Shown piece after piece: positions 33,367 to 44,018 of a stretch of 64,000 bases of DNA (its first letter is position 1; each line of letters starts with the position of its first letter). The position numbers and the translations under genes were made by a program. The notes beneath the pieces were generated by a model. It worked only from the letters and a program-made list of their open reading frames with translations. It had not been told where the DNA came from and did not search any database. The DNA comes from Isoperla grammatica (taxonomy: Eukaryota > Arthropoda > Insecta > Plecoptera > Perlodidae), in NCBI GenBank assembly GCA_945910005.1, contig OX246747.1:12925035-12989034 (forward strand), given 5' to 3'.

Positions 33367-34328
33367 ATGACTACTTTAAGTTGCCACTTATGTTCGACTT
33401 TGTTTTTAACCTCACTGTCAACTTCTATACAGTTTGCAACAACAATTCAAATTCTTTAATTTCAGGGCTAGGTCAAAACAGTTTTTTAACTCTACCTTAT
33501 CGATATAAACATAAGTTACCTAAAGACATGCTTTGATAATATGACGGAAAAGTCTCTTTTAATTGTTGTTTTTTTTGTTTGTTATTATTAAGTTATTATT
33601 AAGTTAGAAGAAAACATATACGGACAGAGTCAAGTAATCTCCTGCGTATAAGAAAAGGACGTTTTCATCTAATACACATTTTTCACAGCGCTTGTTGCTG
33701 TGTGTGAGTGTCCGAACCAGTGTTTTTTTTTTTCAACTTTTTTCCCCAACACACTAAACATGTTTTTGTTCTTTTTCCACAACCTTTATGTTATCTTTAA
33801 ATATTGTCAATTTATCTTGGGAAAGTTAAGAGTAATTATACTCAGGAATTTCTGTTTGTTTTGAAGTGTTGCAAAAAATTGGATTTATCTATATGTTCAA
33901 TAAAGTATTATTATTATATATGCATTTGGGCATACTGATAATCCATGGCGGGTCAGCGGCACAAAAATTGGTAAAAACAAGAGGTGGGGTAATATCTAGA
34001 CGTTTCATTAGTTCGAAGGATCGAAAACCAGTTAGCCGTTGAGATAATAAAATACCCTCAAATGACAATCATGTGATGACTCATTCACTGTCCACAGTCA
34101 GCATTCCTTACAACAACACGCGGCTGGCGAAATACCACCAGGCATAACATGATTACAAAAATGTACACATTCCATCCTGTCAGAAATCTTTTTTCTGTGC
34201 ATTTCACGCAAATCTAAATTGAACGTTTTCGCCTCCGGCGGCTGAACTCTGCCCCAGAGCGTTTGTGGAGTTACACTTTCTTTGTCCCGGTTTGCTATCT
34301 TCAAAATGTGGTCACCTTAGGTAATTAG

Positions 34329-34710
34329 CCTGCCCAGGGACTGCCACCTTATCGTGGTGGGCAGGTTTGCGTGCTTTGTTGATCCCGAGAGCTATGCCGG
34401 CGGAAGCGTATGCTTCTGGTAGGGCCACCCAAGCCGGACTGGTCGAGGAGGAGAAGTCGGACGAAGTGCAGTCCACACCCCAATCCCCTTTCCCCCCCAC
34501 TGTCCCATTGAATATTTGTCCTCCCACTTGGCCCTGCCCTCCCTTGCTGGACTCCCGTATGACGACTCCCGCGACGTACAATGGATCTGATTCGGATGTG
34601 GCTTTATTCTTCATTATCATCTTTCTCATCTTCATTATCATCCGCTCATCGTCTCGATTAGCCATCGTTGCATAAATATGAGACGTAAAGCCCCATTAAT
34701 CAATCAATCA
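34329..34710 (+). mobile_element. Full-length RZ-SINE in opposite orientation
   Basis: The 12-bp direct repeat TTAGGTAATTAG lies at 34317-34328 and 34711-34722. Read on the plus strand it starts CCTGCCCAGGGACTGCC and ends in ATCAATCA. It is the easiest copy for the ribozyme-like fold: P1 34329-34335 with 34359-34365 (7 bp), P3 CCAC/GTGG 34344-34347 with 34354-34357, P2 34338-34343 with 34469-34474, and CGAA at 34462-34465 just before the P2 3' strand. Confidence 0.85.
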
Positions 34711-34781
34711 TTAGGTAATTAGCAATTATTTTACTCGACCAATTCAGGTCGTAGGTCTAGGCCAGTTAGCCGTTGAGATAA

Positions 34782-35504
34782 CTAGGAAAACGCTCTGTTT
34801 GACGCGTTGATAAGCGAGCGCGTCAATATCTACGAACTTTCTGGCGAAAAGTTTTCAACGCTAATACGAACAACAATTAACAACAATTCAAGAATGCGCA
34901 TTGCAAAAATTGTTCTTATTTCCATGGCTATTATACTTTCCGACATTGTTGTATGCAGTGCAATGTGCGTTGCTAAGAATTTTCGTGGTCATGTTTTCAA
35001 CACGGTCCGCCACCGTTACTAACACTTATTGACAGCAATAGAAATGTAATTTCTGTCTCTAATACGTATCGGATCGCGTTTACATTAGTATATTCGTGAC
35101 CTGCCCAAAATTTACTATAAGATAGCCACCTCACATTTTGCCGTTACTGCGTTTTAGAAAAATATTTTCGAGTAACTTTCGTGTAACTTTGCCAATACTT
35201 ATCAGATCGCCATTACATTAACATATTCTTAACTGGAAAAATCTCTAGAAAAATCTGGCTATCTCACATTTTGCCGCCATTTTGTTTCAGAAAAATATTT
35301 TGCAGTAACTATGGTGTAACTTTGTAACTTTTCGAACGATTTTGCCTCAAAACTATACACCTTCAATCCACATCGAGGCTTGTGGATGGTTCAAATTTCA
35401 AGTTGATCGGACTTTCCGTTCGACCGCTATCGACGGACATAAAAACAAAAAAACACAGAATGAAGTGCCATAAGAGTCAAGTGGAAACGCTCGCTTCGCT
35501 CGCT
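34782..35504 (+). repeat. E715 dispersed repeat, copy B
   Basis: The second copy of the 7299-8010 repeat is inserted inside an array unit. The interrupted unit reads GAGATAA before it and TAATAAG after it, consistent with a TAA target duplication. The left frame (34807-35022) is longer than in copy A. Confidence 0.75.
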
Positions 35505-36119
35505 TAATAAGATACCCTCAAATGACAATCATGTGATGACTCATTCACTGTCCTACAGTCAGCATTTCTTACAACAACACGCGGCTGACGAAATACCACC
35601 AGGCATAACATGATTACAAATATGTACACATTCCATCATGTTAGAAATCTGATTTCTGTGCATTCCACGCAAATGTAAATTGAACGTTTTCGCCTCCAGC
35701 GGCTGAACTCTGCCCCAGAGCGTTTGTGGAGTTACACTTTCCTTGTCCCGGTTTGCTATCTTCAAAATGTGGTCACCTTAGGTAATTAGCAATTATTTTA
35801 CTCGACCAATTCAGGTCGTAGGTCTAGGCCAGTTAGCCGTTGAGATAATAAGATACCCTCAAATGACAATCATGTGATGACTCATTCACTGTCCTACAGT
35901 CAGCATTCCTTACAACAACACGCGGCTGCCGAAATACCACCAGGCATAACATGATTACAAATATGTACACATTCCATCATGTTAGAAATCTTTTTTCTGT
36001 GCATTTCACGCAAATCTAAATTGAACGTTTTCGCCTCCGGCGGCTAAACTCTGCCCCAGAGCGTCACACTATCCTTGTCCCAGTTTGCTATCTTCAAAGT
36101 GTGGTCACCTTAGGTACTA

Positions 36120-36440
36120 AGCAATTATTTTACTTGACCAATTCAGGTCGAAGGTCTAGGCCAGTTAGCCGTTGAGATAATAAGATACCCTCAAATGATA
36201 ATGTGCGATTGATGTAGGTTTGAACTCGGGCTAAGATTACCCGCTCAGTTTCAAACGATAGCGGAGGAAGTGTTTTTCTCTTTCAATAGTTGGCAGAGAC
36301 GGGCATGCGCGATGTCATTGAAAGCAGCTGTTGGTTGTCAAGGAAGAAATGTCAACTTGTATTGAAATGTTTCTTGTTCGTTGAGGGAGACGTCTCTAAA
36401 GCTAAGTATTCCTGACAAAGAACATTGATTGAAAGAAAAA
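36120..36440. repeat. Dispersed repeat shared with 19395
   Basis: The uninterrupted copy of the 19395-19830 repeat, without the SINE and without the 41-bp tandem duplication. Part of it (CAAACGATAGCGGAG) recurs at 37998. Confidence 0.7.
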
Positions 36441-36753
36441 AGGAAATAGCCCTTGGGATTTTGTAGGCTTCCTACTGTTTTCTTGTCTGTATTTAACTAT
36501 TTATGTCTGTAAACTTATTACCATCAACAGTACGAATAAAATACATCTGAATCTTAACAGTTTGTAGGTCTAGGTAGCGGTAATAATAGTATTTTGAATG
36601 AAAATAGAGGATGTTACTTAAATATTGTGGTGCAGTTCGTAGCCTAGATGTATGTCATAAGTAGTGAGTGTTGCAACACCATTTAGCAGAAAAGAATCAA
36701 GAGACAATTTGTACTCTTAAGTCATATGCTAAAGATTGTCTTGTTGTTTGCAG

Positions 36754-39258
36754 CAGAGGAACGAAGATTCGAAATACTGGCCAGTGCGGCGTGCGAGGCG
36801 GCCGAGGGGATTCGAGGTAAGAATGCATGCATATTACATCAAGCCACAATAGCCAGCGTTTATTTAATGGAAGAAATATCAGACCTGTGTTAGAGAATTG
36901 TGCAATATTTAGAATCGTAGTTACTTGAATGTGTAGAAATTTGTGAAAAAGTTGCACACCACACTGTAGGCCTACTGACAATACTAGTTATCATAATAGT
37001 ATTCGGAATGAGCATGGAATTTCACTTGTACACTAACGCTTGTCTCGTTCCTTGTAGCCGAGGTTGCGAGCCCTACTGCGGGGACGGCAGGCCTACCGCC
37101 GCTGCCTAGCCCTACAACAAATGGTGATAATCAGACCTGTGGTAGGCCAGGCCTACATAAATGTGCAATATTTAGAGTGGTTGCTACTTGAATGTGTTGA
37201 AATTTGTGTGAGTGTGTGCCGTGCGTGTGAGTGTGTGTCGTGCGTGTGAGTGTGTGTCGTGCGTGTGAGTGTGTGTCGTGCAAGTGGTGTGTATTGTACG
37301 TGTGTTGTGTGAGTGTGTGTGTGTCGTGTGTATCATGCGTGTGTCGTGTGTATCATGCGTGTGTTGTGTGTATCATGCGTGTGTTGTGTCGTGTGTATCA
37401 TGCGTGTGTTATGTGAGTGTGTGTCGTGCAAGTGGTGTGTATTGTACGTGTGTTGTGTGAGTGTGTGTGTGTCGTGTGTATCATGCGTGTGTCGTGTGTA
37501 TCATGCGTGTGTTGTGTCGTGTGTATCATGCGTGTGTTGTGTGAGTGTGCGTGTCGTGTGTGTTGGATGTGTAGAAGATAGTTCGTTAAGTTGTGAGTGT
37601 ATGTAATATCGATTTCATTGTACATTTATGCAAAATAATGTTCCGTGGGAAGGCAATTTCATGGTAAAGGTCCCGGCCTAGGGTAAATCTAGGCCTAGGC
37701 ATAAAAGTTATGTCGTAGTTACTGTGCGTTACCCGTATACTAGGCCTAGCTAGACATTTTCAAGTTGGGGTACCTAGCCTAGACCCCTATATAGTATTTC
37801 GTGAATGATGACGCTGCCTGTCATCATAGTTGAAATGAATGTAGTCTAACTGTAATAACTGCACTAGGCCTAGTATGTTACGACTAAATTCGCCGAGTTG
37901 ATTAGTTCGGCAACTGTAAATGTTGCACCCGTCGTAACGAAAATACGTTTGAAGAAGGCAATTTGTATAATGGTCTCGAGCCAAGATTACTCGCTCAGGT
38001 TCAAACGATAGCGGAGCTAGGTCAGTCATGCCTTATTGCTGTCTATAATTTACACAATAGGCCTAGACCTGAAACATGAATTTCTAAATAGCCTTGTTGG
38101 AGTAGGCCTATGCTAGACTTTGTTATTGTTGTGCAGTTTTTAGCCTAGATGTGATGTGGTAGGTAGTGATTGTTGTGGGACACAGTTGTACTCTCATAGT
38201 CATATGTTAAAGATTGTCTTGTTGTTTGCAGCAGAGGAAATGGAAGTGGTAGAGCTGCCGCAAGTTGGCGGTGGAGAGGCAGCCGTTACTCGTGGTAAGA
38301 ATACATGCATATTAAATCAATTTTTTTTTTGAATACGTATCCCATAATAGTCGGTGTTTCTGCAATTGAATATCAGACCTGTGGTAGATAATTGTGCAAT
38401 ATTGAGAGTGGTAGCTACTTGAATGTGTAGAAATTTGTTTTTTGATTATTTGGGCTTAACGTCTCATATTTTTGCAACGAGGCTAATAGAGACAATGAGT
38501 GGTTGATATATGAAGATGAAATATGGAGCTGTTTGGAGGAAAGGGGCAAGTAGGAGGGCGCGTGAGGAAAGGGTAAAGGGGAGGAAAGGGGATTGGGGTG
38601 TGGACTGCACTTCGTCTGACTTCTCGAAGAAGTTGTATAACTTACCACTGTACTGACAATAATAATACAATTGCACTTGTACACTAACGCTTGTCTCGTT
38701 CTTTCTAGTCGAGGCTGCGGGGCCCTCCGGTGTGCCCGTGCCGCCGCCGCCTCCAAAGGAGGACGCCGCCGAGCCTCATAAAGGTGTGTAAACAATTACT
38801 TAATAATAATGAAAATGTGTTTGTATAGGACCACATCATTTCTCCATAACAAATGGATATAATTTGAAATTCTTGTCAATTACTACCGTAGCATAGTACA
38901 TTAATGTGTGTATATTCTTGTATGTTGTGTCTACCTGAAAATGTATGTAGTTTAAGGTTGGATGTGAGACGGACCTCGGTAACATTTGTCACGACCATAA
39001 TTGAAGACACAATCTATGCAGCAATGTAACACAAACGTTTGTGACTTTCCCACAGGGTTGAAGAAACGAGAAACTAGGAGTGCTAGGCGGCGCCGTTGGA
39101 AGCGGCAGCAGCGCGGGGCCTGGCGTGGTCGCGCCAACGGAAACCACCACCACCACGGCCACGTGCATGTGGTCAATTACCACTTCAATGGTGCTACACC
39201 AGACTTATCTAATTTGCCGCGGCCCCCGACACCAAATTTCAGAAGCTACCAAAAATAA
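36754..39258 (+). CDS. Unidentified spliced gene, five phase-1 exons
   Basis: The exons are 36754-36816, 37058-37123, 38232-38294, 38709-38783 and 39056-39258 (stop TAA). Every intron has GT..AG ends and every join is phase 1, so each internal exon could be skipped or duplicated without a frameshift. The small exons are Ala/Glu/Pro-rich: AEERRFEILASAACEAAEG, AEVASPTAGTAGLPPLP, AEEMEVVELPQVGGGEAAV and VEAAGPSGVPVPPPPPKED. The last exon is strongly basic (LKKRETRSARRRRWKRQQR), then His-rich (NHHHHGHVHVVNYHFNG) and ends TPNFRSYQK. The first and third exons, with their 5' intron flanks, are a local duplication. No start exon was found. It may be a nuclear nucleic-acid-binding protein, by composition only. 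An RZ-SINE lies in intron 3. Confidence 0.6.
37200..37575. repeat. (GTGTGTCGTGYG)n minisatellite
   Basis: GT-rich units with interspersed CGTGCGTGTGAG and CGTGTGTATCATGC words, in an intron of the gene at 36754-39258. A 150-bp block is itself duplicated (around 37266 and 37419). Its apparent Cys/Val-rich frames are translations of the repeat. Confidence 0.9.
38446..38626 (-). mobile_element. RZ-SINE, type B body, module R truncated
   Basis: Type B body to GTGGACTGCACTTCGTCTGA, stopping just past the P2 3' strand. Located in an intron. Confidence 0.75.
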
Positions 39259-39684
39259 AATGTGGTTGCAAGTTGTAAATATGTGTTATCAAGTTATTTG
39301 CCATATCATCCTGTCCCCATTACAATAACATTTTTGTTTGGTTAAATTAAATAGTATTTATAAATTTGTTAGGGAACCGGCCGTAAAAAGCGCCCAACCA
39401 GGCGACATTGATCAAGTTTCCGTGTGTAAATAATATTTGATTCGATTCGACTGCATGTTAAGGAGGGACAACACTGAAATTTCTAACTTCTAAAGTTTCC
39501 ATCAGAATAAGATGTGTTTATGTGGCTGAGATATAAATAGCACTAACAAAAAAATTTAAAATGGCACTGTTAATAATTTCGTATTGTTGATTCAACAATG
39601 AATTTGCTGGGACATTTTCACATGAGCACCAAACACCATTGATATATATTTTTTTTGGGGGGGGAAGCTTAATAACCATTTGAG

Positions 39685-40911
39685 CAGTGGCGTAGCTATC
39701 GGGTGGCAGAGGCTGCAGTTGCACTTGGGCCCAGGCCCTCTCTCCAACTCCATGTTTGTCCCATTAATCGATGTATGGTTTTAACCTGATGACAATTTTC
39801 TATTGTTGCAAAATAACTGAGGCTACTAAGTACTAATTAACAATTATTTCGCTCTTATTGGGCAAGAAAAATTTGGTATTAGACTTGACAGTTCAACATG
39901 CAAGAACTGACAGGCGAAAAGAGTTTCAACTAAAAGGAAAAATGTGAAGCTTGTATCAATAGGGAAACAAAATCCAGGATCCCCCTATTCAATTCCTCAG
40001 AAACGACTCGAAGAGTAATCGTTGCTTGACTGCACTTACAAACGAATTTGGCTATTTTTTACTATAAATAGTTATCCAATTATTAGCTTTTCTTGGAATT
40101 GAATAAATAAGTGACAAACAGACAGATTTGCCATAGTCAGGAAAAGTTATTTGGACTGATGGCTTCTCTTATAGGAGAGGGCTGGTCATCAATTCAGTAT
40201 TCGTTGCTCCCTCATTGGGTGTTGGCGCGTGTGTGAAGTGAACCTCTTGAGTGACCCCGTTTCTCTTAGTGCTTTTACTGCGGTTAGTTCTACTAATTTT
40301 AAAAACTAATATTTGTTGGGTTATTGTGTATGATTGTGTCGTGTGGTTTGAGTTATTGAAATATAGTAGGCCTACTATTAGGCCTATATACAGAATGAAC
40401 GTGTATGAACATGAAAGTGGCGCCATGAAAAGGGAGAAAAGAAAGAAAGTGTTAAACGAATCAAACAGCTACCAAAACTTGACACATTCTTTCAAGTAGG
40501 TACAGTCGTCCATCAGGCAGTGCAACCGGACCAAACCGTAAGTTAAGATACAACGGACTCAATAGCCATGGCCGATCCTGAAGATAATCAAAAGCAACAG
40601 CAACTTTTAGTTGAAGAGTTACACAATGATGATTTACCGGTACAGGAACCTACTGATATCCCTGAGCACACCAATACTAGCTACTCTACCGACAACGCCA
40701 ACTTTAATAAATTAACGTCTCAAGATAAACGATTCATTATCTCTTTAGGACCGTGCAAACCACGCGGCCCATTCCCGCAAGATAAAATAAGCAGTGAAGC
40801 GGTAGTAATCTTGTGTATGTGTTTTGTGTGTATAAACAAAAAATTGGTTGGGGGGGGGGGCCGTCGTGTCCAGTTTGCAGCCGGGCCCGTAAAGACGTAG
40901 CTACGCCACTG
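39685..40911 (+). mobile_element. Non-autonomous hAT element, 8-bp TSD
   Basis: It begins CAGTGGCGTAGCTA and ends TAGCTACGCCACTG, with 8-bp direct repeats CATTTGAG at 39677-39684 and 40912-40919. Both the terminus and the 8-bp duplication are diagnostic of hAT. It is 1.23 kb, too short for a transposase, and is an internally deleted derivative. Confidence 0.9.
40397..40899 (+). pseudogene. N-terminal relics of hAT (ZMYM1-like) transposase
   Basis: A first piece at 40397-40497 reads NVYEHESGAMKREKRKKV, like the Ser-Gly-Ala-Lys start of these transposases. A second, ATG 40568, reads MADPEDNQKQQQLLVEELHN and on to KRFIISLGPCKPRGPFPQDK, the segment just before the TTF zinc finger. The finger and nuclease are deleted; the frame then runs into the right terminal region. 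Confidence 0.6.
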
Positions 40912-41261
40912 CATTTGAGGTACACACGGATGGATTATTTTTTCAGATTTAAAATACGGGAACAAATTACTTTTTACTCATGACAATTATTTAGATACTT
41001 TGATTTCCCTTGCACATTAAAGGTTAAGATTTTTTATTTTTATTCTACCAAAGGTAATAATTATTCCATCCGATGGGACCTTCCTTCATTATTAAAGAAT
41101 ATTCACAAAAGGTTCACTTTGATTGCTCAAATATTGTAGACAATAAATGTCCCACCTTCTGAAAATTGTAAATTAAAAGTTATCCCAGAAATGACTGTCA
41201 AAGTTAGTAAGTTGTGAAATGTCTTTCCTATGCTTATCAACTGGTGGAATTATGTTGTCAG

Positions 41262-41475
41262 CCATTATTATCACCAATTCTTTTTGTACTTTCATCATTA
41301 CTTTTCGCCGACATTTGCGATCCTAACGACAACCCTTACCCCCCCCCCCCCCCCCCCCCGGGATCATAACCCCTCCCCAACGCCAAATGATCATAGTAAT
41401 CAAGTTCAAATCAAACAAACTTCAAAAACAGATATCAATAATGAAATGTGAGTATTGTGTGTTAAATCTTAGGTT
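41262..41475. repeat. Dispersed repeat with poly-C core, copy 1
   Basis: Shares with 42123-42323: TTCTTTTTGTACTT, GCCGAC, a poly-C run, ATAACCCCTCCCC, GCCAAATGATCATAGTAATC and ACAGATATCAATAATGAAAT. Confidence 0.75.
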
Positions 41476-41499
41476 TGGTGTTTGTTTTGTTTTTTATTG

Positions 41500-41590
41500 T
41501 TGATGTATATTTATTTTGTTTTCTTGTTTTGTTTTTGTTTTGGCTTTGTTTGTTTTGTTTTGATTGTGTTTGTTGTGTGTTATTTGTATG
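41500..41590. repeat. (TTTTG)n microsatellite
   Basis: Imperfect TTTTG/TTTGT repeats right of the poly-C repeat. Confidence 0.75.
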
Positions 41591-42122
41591 TCTAAAACGT
41601 GTCCTGATTAAAATGGTGGCTTGCCTTTTTAAGATTTACTGATGAGATTCATAATCTGCACACAAATTTTAAAAGCCTTATTTAATTAAACAATTTTCAC
41701 AATTTGCCTTTATCGACGTAGGAAGAACGACGCTGCATCTGCAGGTTGTTGTGCGACTTTGCCACTTTGAGCGCTTAATTCGTTTTCACTAGCGCCATCA
41801 GTGGCCAATCTCGGGGCCTATTAGAATCAGAATGAACGTTCCATTTGCGAGTATATTGTCTTAATCTTATGTATAAATGCAGAACACCTGAAATAAAGTT
41901 AATCAAAAAAATTATAATGGTGGGTTATATAGTCTAATGCCGGTGTATGGAGTAGGCCTAGTTGGGCAAATAGAAATGAATACCAGTATCGATTAGTGGT
42001 CGCGATCATCAACTTGAAAAATAATCTTTCCATAATCGATATTAGCTGAATGAAAATTTATGAATATGCATTTACTTACATGTTTGAACACGGGCGTGTA
42101 TTAAGTAATGGACGTAATGGAT

Positions 42123-42323
42123 GATTACTATCACCTATTCTTTTTGTACTTCCATCATTACTTTTTGCCGACCTTTGCGATCCAAACGACAACCCTTCCC
42201 CCCCCCCCCCCCCAGGAACATAACCCCTCCCCGACGCCAAATGATCATAGTAATCGAGTTCAAACAAACTTCAAAAACAGATATCAATAATGAAATGTAA
42301 GTATTGTGTATTAAATCTTAGGT
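42123..42323. repeat. Dispersed repeat with poly-C core, copy 2
   Basis: Second copy of the 41262 repeat, about 90% alike outside the C tract. A further poly-C/poly-A junction lies at 42349-42371. Confidence 0.75.
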
Positions 42324-42379
42324 TTAAAACACAACATAATATTTATTTCCCCCCCCCCCCCCCAAAAAAAAATGCAAAA

Positions 42380-44010
42380 TACGAGATTTTATTCAGAATT
42401 TCAGTGTTGTCCCTCCTTAATGACGTATTAATTTACATCACTAGCATGATTAACGTTTGTAATCAATTTGCAATCAACTCGTATTATCGGGAAATGTGGA
42501 TCTTCGGCAGTACCGGTAATGTACAACAATGACGTGCTAAATTGTATACATTTGTATGTACTATTATTAGAAAAAAAAAGATTACGAAAATTACATGGAA
42601 TGTGATGTGGGTTACAATGATCATATTTGTGTCTTATGTATTTGGTATATACATTTATTGAACACAATTTGAAATAGTTGACAAAATAATGTATTGTCGA
42701 CACATCCATCGGTTATTATTAAATACCGCATAGTGGATGTACACAGAGTTGAAGACACACTCGTCTGGAGAACCTACTCGATCCAGCTCTAGCCAGCGAG
42801 TGTACTCTTCAATGCCGTGCAATTCCCTACGTTTGTACGTGTTGGTGCCGTCTTAAGGTGACAACATTAATCTTAATGTGGATCTCGAATCCGAAAGAAT
42901 GGACGTGTCCCCAACATACAGGTAACAATGAATACATGTGTTACATTGTGTTTTACATGTAAATTTCTTGTCTCGTTTGTTGATGGTATTGCGTCGTCTT
43001 GAAACAGTCGGACGAATGTCTTGTGTGCAGAATCGAAAGTTATTCACACAATGCCGGCGAACAAGGGAGCTCGTAGAGGAACGTGACTAATGTCACGTCA
43101 CGAGGGTCGTGTCATACCGGCGTCGACGTGGGTAGATCTTGTGACGAGAAGTTGACCCTCATGGAGTTGTACACGGAACTGGTTGTCGCTCATACAGTGG
43201 GTGACTGCAACAGGGAAGACTTACAGTTAGTATTGGGTATTGTTTGTATGGGCCGCACGACCACTGACATACATACCGAATTGTCGAGTCCCTCTCTCTC
43301 TCTCTGCGGCACGAAGGCGGATGTCATCTGCTTCGCTTGCCCCCTTAACGTATCAGTATGCCCGTGCGTACCTCAGAGTATGTTTTATTTTAACACGACC
43401 CCGGGCACGTGAAGGTGACCTTCGTTTTCGTTACCCAATTACTTTGCACAACATACTCTGAGGGTAGTTGATGGGAGAGAATTCAACCTCGCTACGTACA
43501 TTACTCGGTCTATGAAGGTGATCATCATTCGTCACTAGTATTTTGTAAATATCAGATGTAGGCACTTGCGAATTCTCTCCGTCGTATTTGTCATGTATGG
43601 TGCGGGGCATGCCGTGATTAAACGACTTCACCAGTAAGACCTAACACTTAGGGGTCTCTACTCGCACAGAAAACCAAAAGCTTGAGAAGGTTCGACAACT
43701 CGTCCGGGAGTGACAGACCAACCTGAACTTTCGGATCGCCGTGTAAATATCCTTATTAGGTACCGCCTACCTAGACTCAGGTATGCCTACCTCTTGAAAT
43801 AAACTCAAGCTGCGCCTTCCTAGGTCTAGGCCTAGATGGTCTGGGCCCTGATCTTGTCTCTAAATTGAAACCTAGCCTAGGCTAGGCCTAGGCCTATGCC
43901 TCCTAGGCTTAACTTTTGAACAACTGTCAAACTTATAGGTAGGCCTAGACCTCGAGCCCAGCCTAGGCCTACCAAAGTAACATGGTTTTATTTTAATCAT
44001 TTCTTATTCT
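42380..44010. other. No gene recognised; small inverted repeats
   Basis: Small inverted repeats are present: GTTGAAGACACACTCG (42750) against CGAGTGTACTCTTCAA (42797), CTCAGAGTATGTT (43372) against AACATACTCTGAG (43449), and GAGAGAATTC (43474) against GAATTCTCTC (43568). The 43820-43980 part is AGGCCTAGG-rich. The left end of the Harbinger element at 44 kb probably lies here. Confidence 0.4.
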
Positions 44011-44018
44011 TGTTCTAG

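Larger units (their letters stand above)
31165..33535 (+). pseudogene. Jockey-like ORF2, RT domain, broken
   Basis: The coding pieces start after the endonuclease: KLRHQWQKQRD, then WRTSKYFKRKSTAIPP and KANALADNFERIH (31395-31500), FINNILMTSHFPQIWKTAK with KVLAFPKPGKPQDNVTNYRS (31740-31860). After the first SINE come FGFRKQHSTSAQLTQL, DIEKAFETVWHNGL, GVPQGSLLEPTLFSLYINDI and FADD (32720). YLGVYLDSKLTF and YAAPVLSSTCATNLKKLQT follow. Frames shift near 31590 and 32935 in addition to the insertions. It is closest to the Jockey element at 50-55 kb and probably the same clade. Confidence 0.8.
31160..33925 (+). mobile_element. Jockey-like LINE, 5'-truncated, two SINE insertions
   Basis: The ORF2 remnant is 31165-33535, followed by a 3' UTR with AATAAAG at 33899 and a TTATTATTATA tail. 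RZ-SINEs at 31863-32249 and 33250-33366 interrupt it, each with direct repeats drawn from the LINE sequence. That proves the LINE is older than both. Confidence 0.85.
34020..36118. repeat. Array of three ~340-bp units with nested insertions
   Basis: Each unit runs from CCAGTTAGCCGTTGAGATAA through TACCCTCAAATGACAATC to GTGGTCACCTTAGGTA. Unit 1 is 34020-34328; unit 2 is 34723-34781 plus 35505-35788; unit 3 is 35789-36118. An RZ-SINE separates units 1 and 2, and an E715 repeat splits unit 2. Units 1 and 2 keep a 68-codon minus-strand frame (34098-34304, 35559-35765) with a conserved Cys-rich end; unit 3 lost it by a deletion. The left part of a unit also begins the repeat at 19395. Confidence 0.8.

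Noticed and set aside
34312..34675. Long overlapping frames on both strands, repeated at every RZ-SINE
   Set aside because: The peptides (for example ending HHDKVAVPGQ) recur only because the element is repeated, both strands are open, and truncations and frame changes are frequent. Treated as non-coding retroposon.
37231..37625. Cys/Val-rich and His/Thr-rich frames
   Set aside because: They are translations of a GT-rich minisatellite.
41340..41362. Poly-C runs at 41340, 42196, 42349, 44331 and 58714 as functional G-quadruplex sites
   Set aside because: They are pure homopolymers inside repeats, probably slippage products; nothing ties them to a gene.
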